45,449 nucleotides of DNA from Chlamydiia bacterium (lineage in GTDB: Bacteria > Chlamydiota > Chlamydiia > Chlamydiales > 2-12-FULL-49-11): assembly GCA_022601435.1 (NCBI GenBank), contig JAJACQ010000041.1, positions 1 through 45,449 of the forward strand, written 5' to 3'. Numbering within the stretch: the first letter of the stretch is position 1; every line of letters starts with the position of its first letter. The notes beneath the pieces were generated by a model that had not been told where the DNA came from, did not search any database, and was given only the letters and a program-made list of their open reading frames with translations. This document shows, one piece after another, positions 15,374 to 24,504 of this stretch. A program made the position numbers and the translations under genes.

Positions 15374-18238
15374 TCATGATGTTCTTTGATAAGAGCATTT
15401 TTTTCTCCATCTTTGTGGTTTACTTATAGTAAAAGTAGTAGTAGAAAGGGCTTCTTCATTATTTTCTAAATACTTTAATAAGGCATTGTATGCTGATTGA
15501 TACTTAGAAAAATCTTCCGAATGTTGTTTGACCTTAAATTCTTTACCATTAGCATTTTGTATAGTCAAATTATATTGAATGCTATTAACTTCAAAATAAA
15601 TTCTCAAATAGTCTTTTAATTTTAGTGTTAGTTCATTCATTTTTGTGTCGGGGTAAGAAGCACTTTTTAGAAGTCTATTTATTTTTATTGTAATTGAAGA
15701 TAGAATTTTATGTGCATGACAGTTTTCCAGAAGTTGATATTTATTTATATCTTTAAGTAAAGAAGGATTCGTTTTAATTTCTCTGTCAAGATCTTCACCG
15801 ATGGATCTTGCTTGTAATATACTTACTCGAGATAATTGCAGGGCTTTAGTTGACTCTCTATATTTTTCATAAAGACTGTTAAAATCTTTTGATTGATCGC
15901 TTACTGAAGAAGATGTAGATGATGAATGAGTAGTTGGTTTTTCTTTAGACCCTCCACCGCCAGAAGACTGCACAGTAGTTTGACGACTAACAGAACTTGT
16001 TTGAGGGTATCCTAGGGTTAAGGTGCTCCCAGAATTAGCAGATGATGCAGATGTTGCGGATGTTGCGGATGTTGCGGATGTTGCGGATGTTGCGGATGTT
16101 GCGGATGTTGCGGATGTTGCGGATGTTGCGGATGTTGCGGATGTTGCGGATGTAGAGGATGTAGAGGATGTAGAGGATGTAGAGGATGTAGAGGATGTAG
16201 ATAAGGAGGAAGTGCTATGAAGGGAAGATCTTTTTTTCGATAAGCCCTTTCCATCTGATCTTGTCGATATTCTTTGATGAGAGCTTCTTTTTCGTCTCTC
16301 TCTTTGGGGGTTTGTTTTATTACAAATAGCAGTAGAGAGATCCTCTTTATTTTCTGCTATGTATTTTAATAAGTCGTCATATCTTGATTTATATTTCGAA
16401 AAATACTGGTTACATTCTTTAACTTTGTCTGCACTATCGCGAACCATTTCTATATTTATATTTTTTTTAATCTCACAAATTTTAAAATAAATATATAAAT
16501 ATTCTTCTAATCTTGGAATTATTTCATTTTTTTCTTTATAGGTCTTAGGAGCATTTCTTAGAAGTTGTGTTATCTTTTTTGAAATGAGAGATAGCACTTT
16601 ATTTGCTTTACAGTAATCCATAATATTATATTTATTTATGACGGTAATTAAAGAAAAATCCGCTTCAATTTTTTTTTGAATTTCATCAAAAATGGGCTTG
16701 CCTTTTCTTATGCGTTGCAGAGCTCTATGCATTTCGGAAGTCGAGGTTTTATAGTCGTAATAAACGGTGGTAAACTCTGGGGGTAGATTAGAAGCTTCTG
16801 GATATAATGGGGATGAGGAAGCGCTATGCTTAAAAAGTCTTTTTTTCGATATCCATTTTTTAACTGATTTACTTGAAATATCAGTATAAAGAGCTTCTTT
16901 CTTCTCTTCCATATACTTTAATAAGGCGCCATATGCTGATTTATATTCAGAAAATCTTTCCTGAAAGTCTTTAGAATTGATATTAGAAGAACTAGCTTTA
17001 TTTATAGTTAAATCAGATTGAATAGAATTAATTTCAAAATAAATTCTTAAATAGTCTTTTAATGTTGATATTATATTATTTACTTCTGTGGCGGATTGAG
17101 GAGCTTTTCTTAGAAGACTCCTTATTTTTCCTGAAATTATAGATAGAAGGCCTTTTGTAGTGTAGTTGTCCAAAAGTTTATAATTATTTATAATGGTTAT
17201 TAAAGAAGTATTCTCACTAACTTTTTCCTTGAGTTCAGTGTTGGTGGGTACGAATTTCTGCAATTTTCTTCGTGAATATTGCAAGTCTACAGTTAAGTCT
17301 TTATATTTTTTATAAAGAGTGTGAAAATTTATTTGTTGATTGCTTGTTGAAGATGAAGATGAAGAAGATGAAGATGAAGATGAAGATGAAGAATGAGTAG
17401 TTGGTTTTTCTTTAGACCCTCCACCGCCAGAAGACTGCACAGTAGCTTGACGACTAAAAGAACTTGCTGGAGGGTTTCCTAGGGTTAAGGTGCTCCCAGA
17501 ATTAGCAGATGTTGCGGATGTTGCAGAAGTTTGATTAGGGAAAGTTTGAGGTAAACGACTTGTTATTGTAGTAGTTGCAGTTAACTGTGAGCTTTTTGAA
17601 GTAGAAGGTGCGCTCACTTGGTTAGGAAATGGTGAAAATCCGTTTTGATCACATGTAGCTTGTGAAGATGAGGTAAAAAGGGAAGAGCCCTGACTATTTT
17701 GGCCAGTAGTGTAATGAGTAAAAGAACATGTTTGAGTGTTTCCTAGGGTTGCAGAAGTTTGATTAAGGAAATCTCGAGAAAGATGACTTGTCCTTACAGT
17801 AGTTGTAGTTAACTGTGACCTATTTGAGGTAGAAGGTGCGCCCACTTGGTTAGGAAATGGTAAAAATCCGTTTTGATCACATGTAGCTTGTGAAGATGAG
17901 GTAAAAAGGGAAGTGCCCTGACTATTTTGGCCAGTAGTGTGATGAGTAAAAGAACATGTTTGAGTGTTTCCTAGGATTGCAGAAGTTGTAGAAGTTTGAT
18001 TAAGGAAATTTTGAGATAAATGACTTGTCCTTAGAGTAGTTGCAGTTAACTGTGAGCTATTTGAAGCAGAAGGTGTGCCCGCTTCGTTCGGAAATAGCGT
18101 AAATCCGTTTTGATCACATATAGCTTGTGGAGATAAGGTACGAGATGAAGGTAATGGCAATGGGCTTAAATGGGAAGAACTCTGAGTGTATTGTCTACAG
18201 TTAGTAATTGTATTCATATCAAGAGGTAGAAGGTTCAT
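15374..18238 (-). CDS. Array gene 9: three-module S/T-rich protein
   Basis: 954 residues, ATG after AAAGGAAAAA. Residues about 36-245 are three imperfect repeats of some 70 residues (each with CDQNGF, SQLTATT, FLNQTSAT, TGQNSQG). Three modules follow, about 300-452, 489-636 and 784-932. Their landmarks are LRIYFEINSIQSDL, LYIYFKICEIKKNI and LRIYFEVNSIQYNL. The first and third modules are each preceded by the same linker (SSGGGGSKEKPTTHSS), so a linker-module block was duplicated. Module 2 is followed by a long TSS/TSA repeat. The gene ends at CSYQRTS, whereas array gene 10 continues about 50 residues; the missing part is still readable past the stop. Cytoplasmic-type composition, no signal peptide. 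Function unknown. Confidence 0.85.
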   Translation of the reverse strand: MNLLPLDMNTITNCRQYTQSSSHLSPLPLPSSRTLSPQAICDQNGFTLFPNEAGTPSASNSSQLTATTLRTSHLSQNFLNQTSTTSAILGNTQTCSFTHHTTGQNSQGTSLFTSSSQATCDQNGFLPFPNQVGAPSTSNRSQLTTTTVRTSHLSRDFLNQTSATLGNTQTCSFTHYTTGQNSQGSSLFTSSSQATCDQNGFSPFPNQVSAPSTSKSSQLTATTTITSRLPQTFPNQTSATSATSANSGSTLTLGNPPASSFSRQATVQSSGGGGSKEKPTTHSSSSSSSSSSSSSSSTSNQQINFHTLYKKYKDLTVDLQYSRRKLQKFVPTNTELKEKVSENTSLITIINNYKLLDNYTTKGLLSIISGKIRSLLRKAPQSATEVNNIISTLKDYLRIYFEINSIQSDLTINKASSSNINSKDFQERFSEYKSAYGALLKYMEEKKEALYTDISSKSVKKWISKKRLFKHSASSSPLYPEASNLPPEFTTVYYDYKTSTSEMHRALQRIRKGKPIFDEIQKKIEADFSLITVINKYNIMDYCKANKVLSLISKKITQLLRNAPKTYKEKNEIIPRLEEYLYIYFKICEIKKNINIEMVRDSADKVKECNQYFSKYKSRYDDLLKYIAENKEDLSTAICNKTNPQRERRKRSSHQRISTRSDGKGLSKKRSSLHSTSSLSTSSTSSTSSTSSTSSTSATSATSATSATSATSATSATSATSATSATSATSASSANSGSTLTLGYPQTSSVSRQTTVQSSGGGGSKEKPTTHSSSTSSSVSDQSKDFNSLYEKYRESTKALQLSRVSILQARSIGEDLDREIKTNPSLLKDINKYQLLENCHAHKILSSITIKINRLLKSASYPDTKMNELTLKLKDYLRIYFEVNSIQYNLTIQNANGKEFKVKQHSEDFSKYQSAYNALLKYLENNEEALSTTTFTISKPQRWRKKCSYQRTS
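16053..16196. repeat. 9-bp tandem repeats (TSA then TSS codons)
   Basis: Eleven copies of GTTGCGGAT (16053-16151) followed directly by five copies of GTAGAGGAT (16152-16196). On the minus strand they code Thr-Ser-Ala and Thr-Ser-Ser units in the linker before module 3 of array gene 9. Confidence 0.92.
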
Positions 18239-18279
18239 GATTTTTCCTTTAAAAATACTTATATTAAGATATTTTATAG

Positions 18280-18309
18280 ATTATATAATTACTTTAAACT
18301 TGTTTGCAA
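18280..18309 (-). promoter_or_regulatory. Promoter of array gene 9
   Basis: TTGCAA (18304-18309) and TATAAT (18280-18285) on the minus strand, 18-bp spacer. Box sequences, spacer and flanks are nearly identical to those of array gene 10 (21032-21061). Confidence 0.65.
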
Positions 18310-18354
18310 TATTAAAGTCGGTTTTCGGTTTTTTTAGTTAACGCTAATAAAGTT

Positions 18355-18415
18355 AAAATTATTCAATCAGGTTTATTTTAAGTACTTTTGTAAGTGTATC
18401 AGGGCATTCTTGGTG
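18355..18415 (-). repeat. Duplicated copy of the mfd 3' end
   Basis: Read on the minus strand this stretch matches the last 20 codons of mfd plus its stop (21105-21165) at about 53 of 61 positions with one gap. The stop of array gene 10 lies inside it, in a different frame from mfd. The match continues into the following intergenic and promoter sequence. Confidence 0.8.
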
Positions 18416-20990
18416 GTTTTGTTGAAGTAGAGGGCGAAAATGATGAAAATGATGAAGATGAGGTTGATGATGTAGAGGATGATACAGATGAAGAGGATGA
18501 AGAGGATGAAGATGAAGAGGATGAGGAAGTGCTGTGAAGGGAAGATCTTCTTTTCGATAAGCTGTTTCCTGCTGATCTGGTCGATGCTCTTTGATGAGAT
18601 CGTCTTTTTCGATTCTCTCTTAAGGTTTTTGCTTTATTATAAATAGCAGTAGAAAGATCCTCTTTATTTTCTTCTAGGTAGTTTAATAAGTCGTCATATT
18701 TTGATTTATATTTAGAAAAATACTCCTTACATGCATTAACGTTTTTTGCATTATGGTCAAGCATTTTAATGATTATATTTTTTTTAATCTCACAAATTTT
18801 AAAATAGATAGTTAAATATTCTTGTAATCTTGGGATTATTTGATTTTTTTCTATATAGGTAACAGTAGCACTTTCTAGAAGTTTGTTTATCAGTGTTGAA
18901 ATGTTAGATAGCACTTTATTTGCAAAAGGTTTAGGCATAAGATTATGTTTATTTATGAGGGGAATTAAAGAAGAATCCGCTTTAATTTCTTCGTAAAGTT
19001 TCTCATTGATGCGCTTACTTTTTTTTATTTTTAGCAGATCTTGGTGCATTTCTTTAGTCGAGGTTCTATAGTCGGAATAAACGGTGATAAACTCTGATGG
19101 TAGATTTGAAGCTTCTTGAAATGATGGAGATGAGGAAACGCTAAAAAAAGCTTCTTCATTATCTTCTATATGCCTTAATAAGACATTATATGCTGATTTA
19201 TATGTAGTAAAATCTTCCGAATGTTTTTTGCTCTTATCTCTGAGATCCTGAGCTTCTTCTATAGTTATATCATATTGCATGCTATTAAGTTCAAAATAAA
19301 TCCTTATATAGTCTTTTAATTTTGGTATTATTTTATCTTTTTGTCTAGAAGGATAAGGAATTTTTTGTACAAACCCAGTTATTTTTTTTGAAATTGAAGA
19401 TAGCAAATTATTTAAAAGGCAATTATTCAGAAGATTATATTTATCTATCTGTTCAAGTAAAGAAGGTTTTTCTTTAAGTTTTCTGTCAAGTTTTTCAGTG
19501 ATGGATCTTGTTTGTAATATCTTTACTCGAGATTTTTGCAAGTTTTCAATTGAGGTTCTATATTCTTTATAAAGACTGTTAAAATCAATTGATTGATTGC
19601 TTGCTAAAGAGGAGGATGAGGAGGATGAAGAGGATGAGGAGGATGAGGAGGATGAGGAGGATGAGGAGGATGAGGAGGATGACCAACTAGGAAGTGCGCT
19701 CACTTTTTCGTCTATCTGTTGTGCTAATATATCCTTTTTCATCTTAACGTTCATAAATAAAGTGTTATATTTTGGAAAGTTTGCATGAGTACTATGATTC
19801 TCTTCTATTATTTGAAATTCTATTTCTTTTATTTTAAAAAAGATATCTAATAGTTCTCTTAAAAAATTATTATTTTGACTATCTTTTAGGTAATATTCGT
19901 TCTCATGTTGAAAATTAAGGCATCTCTCTATATGTTTTTTAAGGTTAAATAATTGTGTGCGTGAAACACTAGAATCTAAACGAGTCGTTCTATACCATTC
20001 AGAGAATTCGGCTTTTTTTTCGCCTATCTTTTGGTTTAGATCTTTAGAAGTCTTTTCCTTGCTTGCTATAGAAGTTTGAAATTCATTTAGATCTTTAACT
20101 GCTTCTAAAAAAGAATCATAACTGTTTTGCAAATCATTTTCCTGAGAGGATAAAGAAGGCGGTATAGTTAAAGTGTTTAAAGATGAAGTAGGTGAGCAAT
20201 CAGAAGGATTAGATTTTCTATTTCCTATTACCTCTAATAATTTCTCTACCAGCGATCTAAGAGCAAAATATTTTATATGATAGACATTGAAACTTATTCG
20301 ATCTTTACATATTTTTTGTATACTACGATCTTCTTCTTCTTTAAGATCCTTATAATTGTTCAGTGCTTTTATGCATTCCTTTTCAGCGTCATTAGCTGTA
20401 TCTAAAGAAGTAATAGGTTTCAGTAAAGTTCTAAATTTTGTAGTTGCTAATTTTAAATTTTCTGTTGTCTTTTTATTTATAGTATAAGATCTTGAACATT
20501 TTTCCCTTAGAAGACAACCTCGAATATCAGACATTTTGCGATTTGTCTCCTTTAATTTATCAAAAAGATCACTACAAACATTTAGTGAGGATGTTGTTAG
20601 AGATGTACGAGATGAATGAGTAGTTGGTCTTTCTTTAGACCCTCCACCGCCAGAAGAATACACAGTAGTGTGATGAGTAAAAGAACCTGTTTGAGTGTTT
20701 CCTAGGGGTAAAGTGTTCCCAGAGTTAGCAGATGTTGCAGAAGTTGACCTAAGGAAATTTTGAGAAAAATGAATTGTGCTTACAGTAGTTGCAGTTAACT
20801 GTGAGCTATTTGAAGCAGAAGCTGTACTTGCTTGGTCAGTAAAGGGTAAAAAGTCGTTTGGATCAAATGTAGCTTGTGGAGATGAGGTAAGGGATGAAGG
20901 TGGTGATGGCAATGGGCTTAAATGGGAAGAACTCGGAGGGTCTTGGCTACAGAAAGTAATTGCATTCATATCAAGAGGGGGAAGGTCCAT
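18399..20990 (-). CDS. Array gene 10: four-module S/T-rich protein next to mfd
   Basis: 863 residues, ATG after AAAGGAAAG. The head (MDLPPLDMNAITFCSQ) matches array gene 9, and one copy of the 70-residue CDQNGF-like unit is present. Four modules follow, about 145-255, 285-435, 473-620 and 635-790. Modules 3 and 4 pair with modules 1/3 and 2 of array gene 9 (LRIYFE.. type and LTIYFKICEIKKNI type). Module 2 has FSEWYRTTRL, as in array gene 7. A 25-serine run separates modules 2 and 3. The serine-rich C-terminus ends TSTKPPRMP, where the last codons and the stop are made from a copied piece of the mfd 3' end. No enzymatic motif or export signal. Function unknown. Confidence 0.85.
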   Translation of the reverse strand: MDLPPLDMNAITFCSQDPPSSSHLSPLPSPPSSLTSSPQATFDPNDFLPFTDQASTASASNSSQLTATTVSTIHFSQNFLRSTSATSANSGNTLPLGNTQTGSFTHHTTVYSSGGGGSKERPTTHSSRTSLTTSSLNVCSDLFDKLKETNRKMSDIRGCLLREKCSRSYTINKKTTENLKLATTKFRTLLKPITSLDTANDAEKECIKALNNYKDLKEEEDRSIQKICKDRISFNVYHIKYFALRSLVEKLLEVIGNRKSNPSDCSPTSSLNTLTIPPSLSSQENDLQNSYDSFLEAVKDLNEFQTSIASKEKTSKDLNQKIGEKKAEFSEWYRTTRLDSSVSRTQLFNLKKHIERCLNFQHENEYYLKDSQNNNFLRELLDIFFKIKEIEFQIIEENHSTHANFPKYNTLFMNVKMKKDILAQQIDEKVSALPSWSSSSSSSSSSSSSSSSSSSSSSSSSLASNQSIDFNSLYKEYRTSIENLQKSRVKILQTRSITEKLDRKLKEKPSLLEQIDKYNLLNNCLLNNLLSSISKKITGFVQKIPYPSRQKDKIIPKLKDYIRIYFELNSMQYDITIEEAQDLRDKSKKHSEDFTTYKSAYNVLLRHIEDNEEAFFSVSSSPSFQEASNLPSEFITVYSDYRTSTKEMHQDLLKIKKSKRINEKLYEEIKADSSLIPLINKHNLMPKPFANKVLSNISTLINKLLESATVTYIEKNQIIPRLQEYLTIYFKICEIKKNIIIKMLDHNAKNVNACKEYFSKYKSKYDDLLNYLEENKEDLSTAIYNKAKTLRENRKRRSHQRASTRSAGNSLSKRRSSLHSTSSSSSSSSSSSSSSVSSSTSSTSSSSFSSFSPSTSTKPPRMP
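19608..19682. repeat. 25-serine codon tract
   Basis: 75 bp of repeated GAGGATGAG-type units on the plus strand, coding 25 serines between modules 2 and 3 of array gene 10. Confidence 0.9.
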
Positions 20991-21031
20991 GATCTTTCCT
21001 TTAAAAATATTTATATTAAGATATTACATAG

Positions 21032-21061
21032 ATTATATAATTACTTTAAGCTTGTTTGCAA
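21032..21061 (-). promoter_or_regulatory. Promoter of array gene 10
   Basis: TTGCAA (21056-21061) and TATAAT (21032-21037) on the minus strand, 18-bp spacer, directly downstream of mfd. It gives the array its own transcription start apart from mfd. Confidence 0.65.
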
Positions 21062-21104
21062 TATTAAAGTCGGATTTCGGTTTTTTTAGTTAACGTTAAT
21101 AAAA

Positions 21105-24100
21105 TTATTCAATTAGGCTTATTTTAAGTGCTTTTGTAAGTGTGTCTGGGCTTTTTTGGGGTTTAAAGAGCATGGTTTTTATTTCTTTTTTACCCATATG
21201 GAGATAGGTCACTTCGATCGTGACTGTTTTAAAATGAAGTTTTGAAATGGAGAGTGAATTGCATAAGAGTTTGATTTTAGCGATAGCAAAGAGCCATTTG
21301 ACTTCAAGAGGGGCTTTTCCATATCGGTCGATGAGCTCTTTAGATAGCCGATCAATTTCTTCTTCAGTAAGACAGCCGCCTAAGCGGTTATAGATTTCAA
21401 GTCGCAGGGAAACTTCTGGAAGGTAATAAGTTGGGATATTTGCAGGGAATGAGTGTATGATTTCGGTGTCTAAAAAAGAGATAGCTTTACCTTCTTTCAG
21501 GGCTTCAATTGCTTGTTTAAGCATTTTACAATATAGATGGAAGCCAATTGTTTCCATTTGTCCAGATTGTTTGGTGCCTAAGATGTCTCCACAGCCGCGA
21601 ATTTCTAAATCAACCATAGCAAGTTTATAAGCACCTCCTAATGATGATGATTCAGTAAGAGCACGTAATCTTCGAGTGGTTTCTTGAGGAAGAACGCGGT
21701 TTTTTGGAAGGAGGAGGTAGGCGTATGCTGAGCGATTCCATCGACCTACTCGTCCGCGTAGCTGGTAAAGATCTGAAATACCAAAGCGGTGAGCATTTTC
21801 AATAATAATAGTGTTTGCTGTTGGGATGTCGATACCACTTTCTACAATTGTTGTTGCAATAAGGATATCAATTTCTTGAGCTTTGAAGCTATGAAAGACT
21901 TTATCAATGCTATCAGAAGGCATTTGTCCATGGCAAATAGCGATTTTTGCTTCTGGTAATAATTTTTGTATTTGCATCGCTTTTTCTGCGATAGTTTCTA
22001 CGCGATTATGTATATAAAAAGATTGTCCATCGCGTAAAAATTCTCTTTTTAAAGCATGGGCAATAACTTCTTCGTCATATTCAGCTAAAACGGTTTGAAT
22101 GGGAAGTCGATCCATGGGCGGAGTTGAAATAATTGAAAGATCTTTTACTTTAACCAATGACATGTAAAGTGTTCGTGGGATGGGTGTGGCAGAAAGTGTT
22201 AAGCAGTCAATAGATGCTTTACGAGCTTTGAGTGATTCTTTAGCTTTTACCCCAAAGCGTTGTTCTTCGTCGATGATTAAGAGTCCAAGATCTTTGAAGA
22301 CCACATCTTTATTGATAATACGGTGTGTGCCAATGGCTATGTCTATTTTTCCGCTGGCGATATCTTGTTTAACTTGCTTGATTTCTTTAGCTTTTTGAAA
22401 CCTCGAAAGAAGGCCGATGTTTACACCAAATGGTTTCATGCGTTCAACAAAATTTTCATAATGTTGTGTAGCTAGGATTGTTGTTGGGACAAGAAGGGCT
22501 ACTTGTTTGCCGCCGTCGGAGACTGCTTTAAAAGCAGCGCGCATGGCAACTTCTGTTTTTCCAAAGCCAACATCACCTAGTACTAAGCGATCCATAGCAT
22601 CTGTATCCTGCATGTCAGCAAAGATGGCATCTACAGCGTTTGTTTGATCGACTGTTTCATCATAAGGGAAGTATGAGATGAACTCATTCGTAAGCTCACC
22701 ATTTTCTTCAAAGCCGAAGCCACCGTGTTTATGTCGTATTGCTTGAGTTGTTAATAATTCTTTAGCATATTTTGTAATAGATGCTTGGGTTTTAGCTTTT
22801 ACCATAGCCCATTTGCTTGTTCCAAGCGTAGAAAGTGATGCTTCACCGCTATGAGGGCCAATATAGCGCGTGATTAAATGACTTTGGGAGAGTGGAACAA
22901 AGAGCTTACTTTTTCCTGCGTAAGAAATTTGGATGAATTCTTCTTCTTCGCCGAGATGGTTGGATTTTTTTTCTATCCCTTCATACTTTCCGATACCATT
23001 ATGCAAATGAACGATTAAATCCCCGCGTTCTAGTTCATGAAACTCAGATAGGGGAGCTCCAAATCCTCTTCGATAAGGCGATCGACGTACCTTTTTCTTA
23101 TTGGTGAGCAGTGTGTATGGATAGATGATGATTTTCTTCTCTTCAAACACAAGACCTGATGATAGATAACCTTTTAGTTCATGAACGTTTTTAGGCTTTT
23201 CATATTTAAAAAGTGACTGATAGAGGATAGCCTGTTCTTTATCCTTTTCGGCGATCAAGTGAAATTCAAAACCTGATTTAATGAGGTCATTTGCTTCTTT
23301 AAAATCGTAGTGATCACAATCAGAAAAGGGAAGGGGGAAAAATGCCATCTTCTTTTTAGCATTGAAAATCTCAAAGTTGATAAACGAAGTGTTTTTTTCT
23401 TTTGAGACGCGGCAATTCTCGGAAATTTCCATCACGTTTTCTTTTGTAAAGAAAAGGTGGGGGTGATTTTCTTTAATAACTAAAGAAAGTTCTTTGATAA
23501 GGCCTTGCATGGCTGCTTTATCTTCTAGATGAGTAATCTCATCAAAAATAAGAATAGGGTTTTTAAAAAGGGATAAAAGTGATCGCTTTTGGGTATCTTG
23601 CTGAAGAAGAGTGAACTCATCGGAGATACCAACTAAAATACTTTCGATTTTGCCTGTTGAGATTTGAGAGTTGGCGTCAAAAGTTCTTATAGATTCAATA
23701 GTATCACCAAAAAATTCTACGCGAAAAGGTTCTTTATGGTGAGAGGGAAATAGATCGATAATAGATCCGCGGATAGCAAACTCACCTTTATCATTTACAA
23801 TTGGAACACGGCTCATGCCAAGGGATTCAAGAGTTTCTGCAAGAGAATCAAAATCAAAGTCTTTTCCTACTTCAAACAAGAGCTTGGATTTTGCAATCAT
23901 CTTTTCTGATAAAACTTTTTGGAAAAAAGAAGTGATGGGAGTGAAGATAATCTTTTTCTTTGAAGATAAGCATTTTTGTAGAATGTTAAGACGCTCGCCC
24001 ATGACATCTTTTGAAGGACGCTCGCCATGCTTGCCAGAAACTTCCCAGCCAGGAAGCTGCATTAAATTGCGCTGAAAAAAGGATAGATCCTCAAATAACG

Positions 24101-24269
24101 CGCTGCCTGATTCTCCAGAAGTGATGATAATCATATCACCATCGTGATGATCGTATAAATAAGAGCACAAAAGGGATTTTGGTAAATCCCAGACTCGGTC
24201 AACTAGCACACCTTGATTAAGGTGCTTTTGTATCTCTTTATAGATGGGGAGTGTTGTAAGCTCTTTCAT
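21105..24269 (-). CDS. mfd: Transcription-repair coupling factor
   Basis: 1054 residues. Mfd displaces RNA polymerase stalled at DNA lesions and recruits UvrA for nucleotide excision repair. Seen here in order: a UvrB-like N-terminal half; the polymerase-interacting CarD-like domain (ERGDLIVHLHNGIGKYEG, about 416-433); helicase motor with Walker A GDVGFGKTE (about 563), DEEQRFG box (about 665), LSATPIPRTL motif III and QLRGRVGRW motif VI (about 835); and a C-terminal TRCF domain. It is about the length usual in Chlamydiota and slightly shorter than the E. coli protein. The last 20 codons were copied into the array next door (18355-18415, and a decayed copy near 15130). The mfd / alaS / tkt neighbourhood, here with five genes between mfd and alaS, resembles the Chlamydia gene order as I recall it. 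Confidence 0.97.
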   Translation of the reverse strand: MKELTTLPIYKEIQKHLNQGVLVDRVWDLPKSLLCSYLYDHHDGDMIIITSGESGSALFEDLSFFQRNLMQLPGWEVSGKHGERPSKDVMGERLNILQKCLSSKKKIIFTPITSFFQKVLSEKMIAKSKLLFEVGKDFDFDSLAETLESLGMSRVPIVNDKGEFAIRGSIIDLFPSHHKEPFRVEFFGDTIESIRTFDANSQISTGKIESILVGISDEFTLLQQDTQKRSLLSLFKNPILIFDEITHLEDKAAMQGLIKELSLVIKENHPHLFFTKENVMEISENCRVSKEKNTSFINFEIFNAKKKMAFFPLPFSDCDHYDFKEANDLIKSGFEFHLIAEKDKEQAILYQSLFKYEKPKNVHELKGYLSSGLVFEEKKIIIYPYTLLTNKKKVRRSPYRRGFGAPLSEFHELERGDLIVHLHNGIGKYEGIEKKSNHLGEEEEFIQISYAGKSKLFVPLSQSHLITRYIGPHSGEASLSTLGTSKWAMVKAKTQASITKYAKELLTTQAIRHKHGGFGFEENGELTNEFISYFPYDETVDQTNAVDAIFADMQDTDAMDRLVLGDVGFGKTEVAMRAAFKAVSDGGKQVALLVPTTILATQHYENFVERMKPFGVNIGLLSRFQKAKEIKQVKQDIASGKIDIAIGTHRIINKDVVFKDLGLLIIDEEQRFGVKAKESLKARKASIDCLTLSATPIPRTLYMSLVKVKDLSIISTPPMDRLPIQTVLAEYDEEVIAHALKREFLRDGQSFYIHNRVETIAEKAMQIQKLLPEAKIAICHGQMPSDSIDKVFHSFKAQEIDILIATTIVESGIDIPTANTIIIENAHRFGISDLYQLRGRVGRWNRSAYAYLLLPKNRVLPQETTRRLRALTESSSLGGAYKLAMVDLEIRGCGDILGTKQSGQMETIGFHLYCKMLKQAIEALKEGKAISFLDTEIIHSFPANIPTYYLPEVSLRLEIYNRLGGCLTEEEIDRLSKELIDRYGKAPLEVKWLFAIAKIKLLCNSLSISKLHFKTVTIEVTYLHMGKKEIKTMLFKPQKSPDTLTKALKISLIE

Positions 24270-24504
24270 CTTGCAAAGAGTCTATCATAAATAGGTAGAT
24301 ATACAAAAGAAATTTACGTGCAGGATTTAAAAGGTTCCCATTTTAGTTAGATTTAACCTTGTTTGAGTAGAAAAGATTAAAGTTTAATTATTTTATAGGT
24401 AGTGTTTTAAATTTTCCTTAAAAGTTTTTGTTTGAAATTAATGAAATTTTAGATAATCCTGTATAAAGAAATAATTTATTTTGAAGAGTATAAAAGGAGA
24501 GGGT

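Noticed and set aside
1..21000. Eukaryotic contamination (Gln- and Ser-run genes as in amoebae)
   Set aside because: Bacterial promoters and ribosome sites, no introns, continuous with mfd, and mfd-derived DNA inside the array.
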